DNA of 48,435 bases from Candidatus Mediterraneibacter faecavium (GTDB lineage: Bacteria; Bacillota; Clostridia; Lachnospirales; Lachnospiraceae). Where the stretch lies: assembly GCA_019119995.1 (NCBI GenBank), contig DWVY01000050.1, forward strand, positions 1 to 48,435, given 5' to 3'. A model generated the notes under the pieces. It was not told where the DNA came from and did no database searches. It worked only from the letters and a program-made list of their open reading frames with translations. Both the position numbers and the translations under genes were made by a program. Positions within the stretch are counted from its first letter, which is position 1; each line of letters begins with the position of its first letter. Positions 1 to 8,117 of this stretch are shown here, in pieces.

Positions 1-34
1 AAGCTGTGCATCGACATGGAGCGTTCCGAATACA

Positions 35-114
35 CCTCGTTCTCCATGTTAGCGGGATGGAAATGCGAGTTCCAATGGACGAGCATTTTCATCCCGCGTT
101 ACATGGATTCGAGG
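35..114. repeat. Long imperfect inverted repeat / hairpin
   Basis: The left arm (35-66) and right arm (83-114) can pair over about 30 positions with a few mismatches around a 16-nt loop. The inner stem pairs AGCGGGATG with CATCCCGC, flanked by TCCATGT with ACATGGA and an outer CCTCG with CGAGG. There is no T-tract after it, so it is not a simple terminator. Frame 1 on the plus strand is open from base 1 to a TGA at 118-120, so the 3' end of a gene starting before the window cannot be excluded. The rest up to the promoter at 233 shows no gene. Confidence 0.5.
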
Positions 115-232
115 GGATGAGGTAAAGCGGGGCGGCACAGCGTTGCAGCATCATCCTTTTCCGCGTCCCTTATTCAGTCATTATATCTTTGCTGTTGTAA
201 CGGCATCTCTTAAACAAACACGAATTTTCCAC

Positions 233-261
233 TTTAACTCGGCAAAGTATTGTGATATACT
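233..261 (+). promoter_or_regulatory. Promoter of the aryl-CoA/ior operon
   Basis: An extended -10 (TGA then TATACT at 256-261) has a weak -35, TTTAAC at 233-238, 17 bases upstream. It lies 40 bases before the first start codon and is the only good match in the gap. Confidence 0.5.
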
Positions 262-300
262 GAAACAAGGCGAATGTTTAAGCGAAGGAGGACACACACA

Positions 301-1611
301 ATGATATGGGACAAGGAGGAGACTCTCCCCAGAGAAGAGATCGAAGCGATCCAGCTTGCCAAATTAAAGGATACGGTCCGCTACATCTATGATCGTGTAA
401 AGCCGTACAGGGACAAGATGGATGCGGCGGGGGTCAGGCCGGACGATGTGCAGACACTGGAGGATCTGAAGCGTCTGCCGTTTACATATAAAGCAGATTT
501 CAGGGACAATTATCCTGACGGGCTTTTTGCAGTGGATAAGAAAGACATCGTGCGTTATCATGCAAGTTCCGGGACGACCGGAAAACCGACGGTGGTCGGA
601 TACACGAGAAATGACCTGGACATGTGGCTGAACAACGTGGCGAGGATCGCCTGTATGGGAGGCGCTTCGGCGGACGACGTGGCGCAGATCTCGTTCGGAT
701 ACGGAACATTTACAGGAGCGCTCGGACTGCACGGGGGACTTGAGAAGATCGGGGCGTCTGTTATCCCCATGTCTTCGGGCAATACGAACAAGCAGATCAT
801 GTTCCTTCAGGATATGGGAGTAACCCTTCTGGTGGCAACGCCGTCCTATGCGCTGCACCTCGGGGAAGAGATAAGGAACCGCGGCATCGAACCGTCAAAA
901 GACCTGAAGCTGCATATCGGGCTTTTCGGAGGCGAGGGCATGACAGAGCCGATGCGCGACGAGATGCATAAGGTATGGGGCGATCAGTTCGTCTGTACGC
1001 AGAACTACGGCATGAGCGAGCTGTGCGGTCCGGGAGTGGCAGGCGAGTGTACGGAACTCTGCGGCATGCATGTGAACGAGGACTGGTTCATCCCTGAGAT
1101 CATCGATCCGGAGACAGAGGAAGTCCTTCCGCCGGGCGAACTTGGAGAGCTTGTCGTGACATGTCTTGGCAAAGAGGCGCTGCCGCTTGTGAGATACCGG
1201 ACAGGAGACCTTACAAGGCTGATGTACGAGCCGTGCAAGTGCGGACGTACAACATGCAGGATGGAAAATATCTCCGGACGCGCGGACGATATGCTCGTCA
1301 TCCGCGGAGTCAATGTATTCCCGACACAGATCGAGGAAGTACTCCTCAAGATCGAAGAGATCGGACCTCATTACGAGATCCTTGTAGAGCGCAAAAACAG
1401 GCTGGATGTTATGACGATCACGGTAGAACTGATCGACGACAGGCTGCTCGACAGTTATGCAAAACTCAGCGAACTTGAGAGCAGGATCAAGAAAGCGCTG
1501 AAAGCACAGCTCGGTCTTGCTACGCAGATCAGGCTTGTGGCTCCGAATTCTCTGCAGAGATTCGAGGGCAAGGCGAAGAGAGTGACAGATTTACGAAAGG
1601 ATGGTTTATGA
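301..1611 (+). CDS. paaK: Phenylacetate-CoA ligase family protein (copy 1)
   Basis: AMP-forming aryl-acid:CoA ligase of the PaaK family, 436 aa, which activates phenylacetate-like acids with ATP and CoA in the cytoplasm. Visible motifs are the adenylate P-loop ASSGTTGKPTV, the YRTGDLT motif, and the C-terminal hinge GRADDMLVIRGVNVFPTQIEE. A CKCGRTTCR segment offers cysteines of the kind that bind zinc in this family. An in-frame ATG at 274 would place the ribosome binding site inside the gene, so the ATG at 301 is chosen; AAGGAGG at 285-291 sits 9 bases before it. It is followed one base after its stop by iorA. This context suggests it acts on aryl acids or aryl-acetyl-CoAs tied to aromatic amino acid fermentation. 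It may run in the CoA-releasing, ATP-forming direction, but that is inference. The real substrate is not readable. Confidence 0.9.
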   Translation: MIWDKEETLPREEIEAIQLAKLKDTVRYIYDRVKPYRDKMDAAGVRPDDVQTLEDLKRLPFTYKADFRDNYPDGLFAVDKKDIVRYHASSGTTGKPTVVGYTRNDLDMWLNNVARIACMGGASADDVAQISFGYGTFTGALGLHGGLEKIGASVIPMSSGNTNKQIMFLQDMGVTLLVATPSYALHLGEEIRNRGIEPSKDLKLHIGLFGGEGMTEPMRDEMHKVWGDQFVCTQNYGMSELCGPGVAGECTELCGMHVNEDWFIPEIIDPETEEVLPPGELGELVVTCLGKEALPLVRYRTGDLTRLMYEPCKCGRTTCRMENISGRADDMLVIRGVNVFPTQIEEVLLKIEEIGPHYEILVERKNRLDVMTITVELIDDRLLDSYAKLSELESRIKKALKAQLGLATQIRLVAPNSLQRFEGKAKRVTDLRKDGL

Positions 1612-1612
1612 T

Positions 1613-3358
1613 ATGGGAGAAAAAGTGATCATGCTGGGCAATGAAGCGATCGCCCGCGGAGCTTATGAGGCAAGAGTGAAAGTCTCATCTGCGTATCCGG
1701 GAACACCGAGTACGGAGATCAGCGAATATCTTGTCCAGTACAGAGATGATGTATATGAAGAGTGGGCGCCGAATGAGAAAGTGGCGACAGAGGTAGCTGT
1801 GGGAGCCAGCCTTGCAGGGGTGCGCTCCATGGCGTGTATGAAGCATGTGGGGCTCAACGTCGCTGCGGACCCGCTGTATTCTGTCTCCTATATGGGAGTA
1901 AACGGCGGACTTGTCATTGTTGTAGCCGACGATCCGGGACTTTACAGTTCCCAGAACGAGCAGGATACGAGAATGGTCGCAAGAGCAGCCCAGATCCCGG
2001 TGATCGAGCCGTCGGACAGTGCAGAGGCAAAAGACTACTTCAAGACAGCGTTTGAGCTCAGCGAACAGTTTGACCGTCCGTTCATTTTCCGGACAACGAC
2101 GAGGCTGGCGCATTCCCAGGGACTGGTGGAGCTTCAGGAGCGTGTCGTTCCGGAAGACAAGGTATATGAGAAAAATATCCAGAAAAATGTCATGATGCCG
2201 GGAAATGCCAAGATACGCCATATAGAGATCGAGAAACGCAACCTGGAGCTTGCAGAAGCGGCAAACACGCTGCCCATCAACCGCGTGGAGATGAACGATA
2301 CGAAGATCGGTGTGATCACAAGCGGCATCCCGTATCAGTATGTGAAAGAGGCAATGCCGGAAGCATCTGTGCTGAAGCTGGGTATGGTCAATCCGCTTCC
2401 GAGAAAACTGATCGAGGACTTTGCGTCCAAAGTTGATACATTATATATAGTTGAAGAACTTGATCCGGTGATCGAAGAACAGGTAAAATCATGGGGGATC
2501 AACGCCATCGGCAAAGAGATCCTCACTGTTCAGGGAGAATACAGTGCAAATATGCTCAGGAAAGCAATCCTGAAACAGGAACTTGATATCAAAGAGCCTG
2601 CGGCAGCGCCGGGAAGACCGCCGATCCTCTGTCCGGGATGTCCGCACAGAAGCGTGTTCTATACTCTCAATAAATTAAAGATGCACGCGGCGGGAGATAT
2701 CGGATGTTACACGCTCGGCGCGGTAGCCCCCTTAAGCGTGATCGACACGACGATGTGTATGGGCTCCAGTATCTCTACGCTCCACGGTATGGAGAAGGCA
2801 AAGGGGAAAGATTACATCAAGAACTGGGTGGCAGTGATCGGAGATTCTACATTTATGCATACAGGTGTGAACTCCCTGATGAACATGGTGTACAACAAAG
2901 CTACAGGTACAGTGATCATCCTTGATAATTCTACAACAGGTATGACAGGACATCAGGATCACGCAGCCACCGGAAAGACCCTGCAGGGAGATCCGACCTA
3001 TGCGATCAGCATACCGGGCATCTGTAAGGCGATGGGTGTAAAGAATGTATATGAGATCAATGCTTTTGATCTTCCGCTGCTTGAGAAGACGATCAAAGAA
3101 GAAGTGGCAAAGGATGAGATCTCTGTCATCATCACCAAGACGCCGTGCGTGCTTCTCGACAAGAGGAAAAAACCGCTCTATGTCGCACATGAGGATAGAT
3201 GTAAGAAATGCGGCATGTGCATGAAACCGGGATGTCCGGCTATGACAAAGAATGCGGACGGAACGATCCATATCGACGACACGATGTGCACCGGCTGCGG
3301 ACTGTGTAAAGACCTGTGTAAATTTGACGCGATAGAGCTTGTAAGAGAGGGGGAGTAG
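1613..3358 (+). CDS. iorA: Indolepyruvate ferredoxin oxidoreductase, alpha subunit
   Basis: Large subunit of the thiamine-diphosphate enzyme that oxidatively decarboxylates aryl pyruvates (from Trp, Phe, Tyr) to aryl-acetyl-CoA and reduces ferredoxin. About 581 aa, the usual length. The N-terminus carries AYPGTPSTEI, typical of the pyruvate-ferredoxin oxidoreductase superfamily. The ThDP-binding region is around GDIGCYTLG and GDSTFMHTG. The C-terminus holds two 4Fe-4S motifs, CKKCGMCMKPGCP and CTGCGLCKDLC. ATG 1613 is preferred over the in-frame ATG 1601, because AAAGGATGG at 1596-1604 is better spaced for it. It is translated in tandem with the upstream ligase and with iorB, which starts 3 bases after its stop. 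Confidence 0.95.
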   Translation: MGEKVIMLGNEAIARGAYEARVKVSSAYPGTPSTEISEYLVQYRDDVYEEWAPNEKVATEVAVGASLAGVRSMACMKHVGLNVAADPLYSVSYMGVNGGLVIVVADDPGLYSSQNEQDTRMVARAAQIPVIEPSDSAEAKDYFKTAFELSEQFDRPFIFRTTTRLAHSQGLVELQERVVPEDKVYEKNIQKNVMMPGNAKIRHIEIEKRNLELAEAANTLPINRVEMNDTKIGVITSGIPYQYVKEAMPEASVLKLGMVNPLPRKLIEDFASKVDTLYIVEELDPVIEEQVKSWGINAIGKEILTVQGEYSANMLRKAILKQELDIKEPAAAPGRPPILCPGCPHRSVFYTLNKLKMHAAGDIGCYTLGAVAPLSVIDTTMCMGSSISTLHGMEKAKGKDYIKNWVAVIGDSTFMHTGVNSLMNMVYNKATGTVIILDNSTTGMTGHQDHAATGKTLQGDPTYAISIPGICKAMGVKNVYEINAFDLPLLEKTIKEEVAKDEISVIITKTPCVLLDKRKKPLYVAHEDRCKKCGMCMKPGCPAMTKNADGTIHIDDTMCTGCGLCKDLCKFDAIELVREGE

Positions 3359-3361
3359 ACC

Positions 3362-3934
3362 ATGGCAGTAAAGAATATTATGATCGTCGGAGTCGGCGGA
3401 CAGGGCACCCTGCTTACCAGCCGTATCCTGGGCGGACTTGCGATCGCCGGCGGATATGATGTAAAACTTTCCGAAGTACACGGGATGGCGCAGAGAGGCG
3501 GAAGTGTTGTAACATTTGTGCGCTATGGAGATAAAGTAGCGGAACCGATCGTAGAAGAAGGACAGGCGGATGTGATCATTGCCTTTGAACGCCTCGAGGC
3601 ACTCAGATACGCCCACTTCCTGAAAAAAGACGGCGCACTGGTCGTCAATGACTGGCGGATCGATCCGATGCCGGTGGTGATCGGAAATGCAGAATATCCG
3701 GAGAACATACTGGAGGATCTCGGAAAAGAATATAAGGTATACAAGGTAGATGCCACGGAAGAATCCAGAAAACTGGGCAATCCGAAAGTATTTAACCTGA
3801 TCGTGCTCGGTGTTGCGGCACAGCATATGGATTTCACAAAAGAGCAGTGGTATGATGTGATCGAGAAGACCGTGCCGCCGAAGACGATCGAGATCAATAA
3901 GAAAGCGTTTGACGTAGGATACGGACTGAAATAG
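3362..3934 (+). CDS. iorB: Indolepyruvate ferredoxin oxidoreductase, beta subunit
   Basis: Small subunit (190 aa) of the IorAB complex, of the pyruvate/ketoisovalerate oxidoreductase gamma-domain family. It begins with a glycine-rich GVGGQGTLLTSRILGG motif and carries EVHGMAQRGGSV, both standard for this subunit. The ribosome binding site GAGAGGGGG overlaps the end of iorA, so the two subunits are probably translated together in equal amounts. Together with iorA it would make aryl-acetyl-CoA, the natural substrate or product of the flanking PaaK-type ligases. No anomalies are seen. Confidence 0.95.
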   Translation: MAVKNIMIVGVGGQGTLLTSRILGGLAIAGGYDVKLSEVHGMAQRGGSVVTFVRYGDKVAEPIVEEGQADVIIAFERLEALRYAHFLKKDGALVVNDWRIDPMPVVIGNAEYPENILEDLGKEYKVYKVDATEESRKLGNPKVFNLIVLGVAAQHMDFTKEQWYDVIEKTVPPKTIEINKKAFDVGYGLK

Positions 3935-3994
3935 AGCCGGCAGATCCGTAAATTACAGTAAATCAGAATATTACAGGGAAGGGCGGTGATAACA

Positions 3995-4414
3995 ATGATC
4001 AGGCAGATATCGGTATTCGTGGAAAACCAGCCGGGCAGTATGATGAATGTGACGTCGGTATTGACAGAGGCGGGCGTAAACATCCGTGCGATCTCTACTT
4101 TCGACACCCCGGAGTTCGGGATCATGCGGCTTGTTGTTGACGATCCGGTCAGTGCAAAGAACAGCCTGACAGCGAAGGGATTTGTCACAAGGGTGAGCGA
4201 TGTGATCGGCGTGGAACTCAAAGACGAACAGGGCAATCTCAATCAGATGCTGAAAATACTTGCAGACGGAAAGATCAACATAGATTACATCTATTCTTTC
4301 GTGATACGTGAAGGGAAAGCCCCGGTCATGGTATTTCATACGGATGATTTTGAGCAGGCCGAAAGAGTTCTTGAGGCTGCTGACGTGAAGATCATGGAGG
4401 AAGAAGAACTATAA
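3995..4414 (+). CDS. Tandem ACT-domain protein (copy 1)
   Basis: A 139-aa protein made of two ACT domains and nothing else. The first starts IRQISVFVENQPGSM and the second is near the ELKDEQGNLNQML segment. ACT domains bind amino acids or related small molecules and usually regulate an enzyme. Position between iorB and a second PaaK-type ligase, and a paralogue after that ligase, suggest an aromatic amino acid or aryl-acid sensor acting on the ligases or the oxidoreductase; this is inference from context. A GTG at 3986 is in frame but has AAGGG only 2 bases away; ATG 3995 has AAGGG at 3979-3983 about 11 bases upstream and is preferred. Confidence 0.85.
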   Translation: MIRQISVFVENQPGSMMNVTSVLTEAGVNIRAISTFDTPEFGIMRLVVDDPVSAKNSLTAKGFVTRVSDVIGVELKDEQGNLNQMLKILADGKINIDYIYSFVIREGKAPVMVFHTDDFEQAERVLEAADVKIMEEEEL

Positions 4415-4444
4415 CAAATATAACTAAAGGAGAAAAGAAAGAAA

Positions 4445-5776
4445 ATGGCAGGTGTAGCACTGGAAAACTGGGTGGAGCGCATCCGTGATCCAAAGATCGA
4501 GTGTATGAGCAGGGATGAGATGGCAGACCTGCAGAGTAAGCGTCTGGTAGATGTTGTAAAGAGAGTTTATGACAATGTAGACTTCTACCGGAAGAAAATG
4601 CAGCAGCGCGGGGTGGAACCGGGAGATATCAGATCCATCGAAGATATCGGGAAGCTTCCGTTTACAACGAAAGAAGACCTGAAGAATAACTATCCGTTCG
4701 GGCTTCTGGCGATCCCGATGAAAGACGTTGTACGTGTCCAGGGAACTTCCGGAACAACAGGGAAACTTACGATCGCACCGTATTCCCAGAAGGATGTGGA
4801 CGTGTGGGGAGAATGTGTGGCGCGCGGCCTTACAATGGCAGGGCTTTCGAATGAAGATATCATTCATGTGTGCTATGGTTACGGGCTCTTCACCGGAGGC
4901 ATGGGACTGGATTTCGGCGCAAAGGCTCTCGGAGCGACAGCGATCCCGATGTCAGCCGGAAATACAAAGCGTCAGATGATGGTCATGGAGGATCTTGGGG
5001 CGACGGCATTTGCGTGTACGCCTTCGTATGCTCTGTATCTTGCGGAATCGATCCAGGAGGCAGGTCTTGTCGACCATATGAAGCTGAAAGCGGGGATCCA
5101 CGGCGCAGAGCCGTGGACCGAGGAGATGCGCAAGAAGATCGAGAGCATCCTGCATATCAACTGTTTTGACATTTACGGCTTATGCGAGGTTACAGGCCCG
5201 GGCGTTGCCCAGGACTGCATCCACAAAGCGGGACTCCACGTACACGCAGATTACTTCTATCCGGAAGTACTGAATCCTGCGACACATGAAAAATGCGCGG
5301 AGGGCGAGACAGGAGAACTTGTATTTACGACGCTTGCGAAAGAGGCAATGCCGCTGATCCGTTACCGCACAAAGGATCTGACAAGTATCACTTACGGCAG
5401 ATGTGAATGCGGCAGGACGCTCCCGAGGATCTCCAAGTTCACGGGCAGAACGGATGATATGAAAGTGATCCGCGGCGTAAATGTATTCCCGACACAGGTA
5501 GAGACAGCGCTTCTTTCCATGGGCGGAGTCATCGCACCGCATTATATGATGATCGTAGACAGAGAAGACAATATGGATGTGCTTACTGTCATGGTAGAGG
5601 TCGATGAGAGAGTATTCTCCGACGAGATCAGGAAACTCGATGCGCTGCGCAATAAGATCGCCGCTGTCCTTAAACAGGCGCTCGGAATCTCGGTCCGTGT
5701 GAAACTGGTTGAGCCCAAGTCCATCCAGAGAAGCGAGGGCAAGGCTGTCCGTGTCATTGACAACAGAAAACTGTAA
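4445..5776 (+). CDS. paaK: Phenylacetate-CoA ligase family protein (copy 2)
   Basis: Second AMP-forming aryl-acid:CoA ligase, 443 aa, clearly paralogous to the protein at 301. It keeps the P-loop QGTSGTTGKLTI, IRYRTKDLT, the cysteine segment CECGRT, and GRTDDMKVIRGVNVFPTQVE at the C-terminal hinge. AAAGGAG at 4426-4432 precedes the ATG by 12 bases. The two copies differ in the N-terminal acid-binding half, so they may prefer different acids (for example phenylacetate versus indoleacetate), though that cannot be read from sequence alone. Each ligase in the operon is paired with an ACT-domain protein: this one is followed by the protein at 5810. Confidence 0.9.
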   Translation: MAGVALENWVERIRDPKIECMSRDEMADLQSKRLVDVVKRVYDNVDFYRKKMQQRGVEPGDIRSIEDIGKLPFTTKEDLKNNYPFGLLAIPMKDVVRVQGTSGTTGKLTIAPYSQKDVDVWGECVARGLTMAGLSNEDIIHVCYGYGLFTGGMGLDFGAKALGATAIPMSAGNTKRQMMVMEDLGATAFACTPSYALYLAESIQEAGLVDHMKLKAGIHGAEPWTEEMRKKIESILHINCFDIYGLCEVTGPGVAQDCIHKAGLHVHADYFYPEVLNPATHEKCAEGETGELVFTTLAKEAMPLIRYRTKDLTSITYGRCECGRTLPRISKFTGRTDDMKVIRGVNVFPTQVETALLSMGGVIAPHYMMIVDREDNMDVLTVMVEVDERVFSDEIRKLDALRNKIAAVLKQALGISVRVKLVEPKSIQRSEGKAVRVIDNRKL

Positions 5777-5809
5777 ATAAGCAGAAAGCATGTATAGGAG
5801 GTAGAAGTT

Positions 5810-6253
5810 ATGGGAATCACGATCCAACAGTTATCCGTATTTCTTGAGAACCGCGAAGGACGGCTTGACGAAGTGCTTTCTGTTCTGGCGGGAAATGACG
5901 TCAATATCGTTGCCTTAAGCCTTGCTGATACGACAGAGTACGGGATGCTCCGTATGATCGTCTCAGATCCGAACAAGGGGAAGGCAGTGCTCCGCGATAA
6001 CGGGATCACGGCAATGCTGACAGACGTCGTAGCGCTCAGAGTTCCTCATGAGACCGGTTCGCTGAGCCGCGCCATGCATCAGATCGTAGAAGGAGATGTG
6101 AACATTGAGTATATGTACGCATTTGCCAACGGAGCGGATGCATCGGCAGTGCTGAAATGTGACGACCCGGCGAGAGTAGTTGATATTTTGAGAGGGAGCG
6201 GCTTCGATATATGGGAAGCTCCGGAAGCCTACGTGTCAAATATAAAACTGTAA
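5810..6253 (+). CDS. Tandem ACT-domain protein (copy 2)
   Basis: Second double-ACT protein, 147 aa, similar in build to the one at 3995: QQLSVFLENREGRLDEVLSV opens the first domain and RVPHETGSLSRAM opens the second. AGGAGG at 5796-5801 lies 8 bases before the ATG. It is the last gene of the operon and is followed by a strong terminator. A role as a small-molecule sensor for the preceding ligase is inferred from position and family only. The two ACT proteins differ considerably along their length, so they may sense different ligands. Confidence 0.85.
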   Translation: MGITIQQLSVFLENREGRLDEVLSVLAGNDVNIVALSLADTTEYGMLRMIVSDPNKGKAVLRDNGITAMLTDVVALRVPHETGSLSRAMHQIVEGDVNIEYMYAFANGADASAVLKCDDPARVVDILRGSGFDIWEAPEAYVSNIKL

Positions 6254-6258
6254 AAACA

Positions 6259-6306
6259 AAAGGAAACCGTCCGGCAGATATCATTCCGCCGGACGGTTTC
6301 CTTTTA
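6259..6306 (+). terminator. Rho-independent terminator of the aryl-CoA/ior operon
   Basis: AGGAAACCGTCCGGC (6261-6275) pairs perfectly with GCCGGACGGTTTCCT (6288-6302) over a 12-nt loop, followed by TTTT. The A-run before the stem also lets it work in the opposite direction for the csp gene. Confidence 0.9.
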
Positions 6307-6382
6307 ATCTCATTTCTCTGTAATGCTTTTTTATATAAATCTAGTCGGTTTATATACGAAAAAGGTACATTAAAAAATCTGA

Positions 6383-6580
6383 TTAAAGTTTTACTACGTT
6401 AGTTGCCTGTGGTCCCTTAGCGCCTTCTGTCACATCAAATTCGACAGCCTGGCCCTCTTCCAGAGTCTTGAATCCGTCCATAACGAGTCCTGAGTAGTGA
6501 ACGAAGATGTCGTTGCCCTCAGAGTCAGAGATGAATCCGTAACCCTTCTGGTTGTTAAACCATTTCACTGTACCTGTCAT
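6383..6580 (-). CDS. Cold-shock protein (CspA/CspB family)
   Basis: A 65-aa single cold-shock domain that binds single-stranded RNA/DNA and acts as an RNA chaperone. Both nucleic-acid-binding motifs are visible: KGYGFIS (RNP1) and DIFVHYS (RNP2). The start is ATG at 6580; GGAGGG (complement of 6588-6593) is 7 bases upstream. Upstream in-frame sequence to 6709 is the untranslated leader, since the promoter lies inside it. Length and sequence are typical. Confidence 0.95.
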   Translation of the reverse strand: MTGTVKWFNNQKGYGFISDSEGNDIFVHYSGLVMDGFKTLEEGQAVEFDVTEGAKGPQATNVVKL

Positions 6581-6613
6581 TGCGATACCCTCCATAAAAA
6601 ATAAATAAGTTGC

Positions 6614-6640
6614 TATATCGGCTCTTTTATCGAACCGATA
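6614..6640 (-). promoter_or_regulatory. Hairpin in the csp 5' leader
   Basis: TATCGG and CCGATA can pair across about 13 bases in the roughly 60-nt leader between the csp promoter and its ribosome binding site. Cold-shock genes often have structured, temperature-sensitive leaders; here that function is only inferred. Confidence 0.35.
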
Positions 6641-6647
6641 CCGACTC

Positions 6648-6676
6648 AGTGTAGCATGTTTAACAATAAAAGTCAA
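6648..6676 (-). promoter_or_regulatory. csp promoter
   Basis: Read on the minus strand: -35 TTGACT (6671-6676) and -10 TACACT (6648-6653) with a 17-base spacer. It gives a leader of about 60 nt. Confidence 0.75.
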
Positions 6677-6723
6677 CGAGTATCTGGTCTGTTTCGTAAA
6701 AATATACAAAAGATAATGAATGG

Positions 6724-6752
6724 TTGTAATTGAGATGATACCTGATTAAAAT
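6724..6752 (+). promoter_or_regulatory. cysK promoter
   Basis: -35 TTGTAA (6724-6729), 17-base spacer, -10 TAAAAT (6747-6752), 38 bases before the cysK start. Confidence 0.5.
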
Positions 6753-6789
6753 AATAAGAAAAAACCAATATCAGAAGGGAGAACATAGA

Positions 6790-7716
6790 ATGAATATATA
6801 TAAAAGCGTAACGGAATTGATCGGCAATACGCCTCTGCTTGAGGCGGCAAATCTGGAGAGAGAAGAAAACCTGAAGGCAAAAGTGCTCGTAAAGCTCGAG
6901 TACTTCAATCCGGCGGGAAGCGTGAAAGACCGCGTGGCACTGAGCATGATCGAGGACGCGGAGAAAAACGGGCGTATCAGACCGGGCGCCACGATCATAG
7001 AGCCCACCAGCGGCAACACGGGGATCGGACTGGCCGCGGTTGCCGCGTCAAGAGGTTACAAAGCGGTTTTTGTCATGCCTGAGACGATGAGTATAGAAAG
7101 AAGAAAATTGCTTCTGGGTTATGGGGCGCAGATCGTTCTTACAGAGGGGAGCAAGGGAATGGCAGGCGCTATTGAGAAAGCGGCGGAACTTGAGAAGTCG
7201 ACGGAGAATGCAGTTGTCCTTGGTCAGTTTGTCAATGAGGCGAATCCGAAGGCTCACTACAAGACTACAGGACCCGAAATCTGGGAAGATACTGACGGAA
7301 AAGTAGATGTTTTTATCGCGGGAGCGGGAACCGGCGGCACGGTTACTGGCGTTGGACGGTATTTAAAAGAAAAGAATCCTGATATTGAAGTGATAGCAGT
7401 AGAACCGGCGGGATCTCCGGTGCTCTCAGGAGGCAGGCCGGGACCCCACGGCCTGCAGGGGATCGGAGCCGGATTTGTCCCTGAGATCCTTGATACAGGG
7501 ATATATGACAGAGTAAACCAGGTGAAAGAAGAAGAAGCGTATGCTGCCGCAAGGCTCCTGGCGGCGAAAGAAGGCATCCTTGTCGGCATCACATCAGGGG
7601 CGGCGCTGCATACTGCACTGCAGGAAGCGCGAAAGGAAGAAAACGAAGGAAAGACCATTGTCGCACTGCTCCCGGATACAGGAGAGCGCTATCTCTCCAC
7701 TCCTTTGTTTGAATGA
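6790..7716 (+). CDS. cysK: Cysteine synthase (O-acetylserine sulfhydrylase A)
   Basis: PLP enzyme that makes cysteine from O-acetylserine and sulfide. At 308 aa it has the standard CysK length. The PLP lysine is in NPAGSVKDR, the substrate/phosphate loop is TSGNTGIG, and [15 protein letters not shown] is the second glycine-rich loop. AAGGGAG at 6775-6781 precedes the ATG by 8 bases. Its partner serine acetyltransferase is encoded separately at 24977. No Cys-responsive leader is visible here, unlike the T-box upstream of cysE. Confidence 0.93.
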   Translation: MNIYKSVTELIGNTPLLEAANLEREENLKAKVLVKLEYFNPAGSVKDRVALSMIEDAEKNGRIRPGATIIEPTSGNTGIGLAAVAASRGYKAVFVMPETMSIERRKLLLGYGAQIVLTEGSKGMAGAIEKAAELEKSTENAVVLGQFVNEANPKAHYKTTGPEIWEDTDGKVDVFIAGAGTGGTVTGVGRYLKEKNPDIEVIAVEPAGSPVLSGGRPGPHGLQGIGAGFVPEILDTGIYDRVNQVKEEEAYAAARLLAAKEGILVGITSGAALHTALQEARKEENEGKTIVALLPDTGERYLSTPLFE

Positions 7717-7769
7717 TATCTCTGTCCCCGCGGACTGTGCAGAAACACGAATCATAAGGCAAACAGCAA

Positions 7770-7798
7770 TTGAAAATTCAGCTGATCTGTTATATACT
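7770..7798 (+). promoter_or_regulatory. ptsHI promoter
   Basis: -35 TTGAAA (7770-7775), 17-base spacer, -10 TATACT (7793-7798), 36 bases before ptsH. No catabolite-response element is obvious. Confidence 0.8.
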
Positions 7799-7834
7799 GA
7801 TACAAGGATTAAAAATCAAAGGAGGACATATAAA

Positions 7835-8092
7835 ATGAAAGAATTTAAATATGTGATCACAGATCCGGAAGGGATCCATGCAAGACCTGCTGGAATCCTT
7901 GTAAAACAGGCTGCCGGCTACCAGTCATCTGTTAAGATCGCAAAAGGAGAGAAGAGCGCGGATGCGAAGAGGATCTTCGGAGTTATGGGACTTGGCGTAA
8001 AGACAGGTGAAGAGATCACGGTTACTGTAGAAGGCGCTGACGAAGATACTGCTGCGGCAGAACTGGAGACATTCTTCAAGGAGAATTTATAA
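7835..8092 (+). CDS. ptsH: HPr family phosphocarrier protein with Arg at position 46
   Basis: The 85-aa HPr of the phosphoenolpyruvate sugar phosphotransferase system, which takes phosphate from Enzyme I and passes it to sugar-specific EIIA proteins. The active-site His15 is present in GIHARPA. Aligning residue by residue with Bacillus HPr places Arg at position 46 (AKRIFGVMG), where Firmicute HPr normally has the Ser46 phosphorylated by HPr kinase. Ser52 is also replaced, by Gly. The protein should therefore serve in transport but not in Ser46-P/CcpA catabolite control. GGAGG at 7821-7825 lies 9 bases before the ATG. It forms an operon with ptsI, 25 bases downstream. Confidence 0.92.
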   Translation: MKEFKYVITDPEGIHARPAGILVKQAAGYQSSVKIAKGEKSADAKRIFGVMGLGVKTGEEITVTVEGADEDTAAAELETFFKENL

Positions 8093-8116
8093 ATCAAGTA
8101 AGGAGAATTTATAAAT
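8078..8116 (+). repeat. 17-bp direct repeat carrying the ptsI ribosome binding site
   Basis: AAGGAGAATTTATAAAT occurs at 8078-8094 (end of ptsH, including its stop) and again at 8100-8116, just before ptsI. The second copy supplies the ptsI Shine-Dalgarno sequence. The pair looks like a 22-bp tandem duplication. Confidence 0.9.
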
Positions 8117-8117
8117 T

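Noticed and set aside
274..300. Upstream ATG of the first phenylacetate-CoA ligase
   Set aside because: It would put the strong AAGGAGG site inside the coding sequence and adds basic residues not typical of the family.
2732..3826. Long minus-strand frame opposite iorA and iorB
   Set aside because: It is a shadow of two certain genes; it lacks a ribosome binding site and has no recognisable motif.
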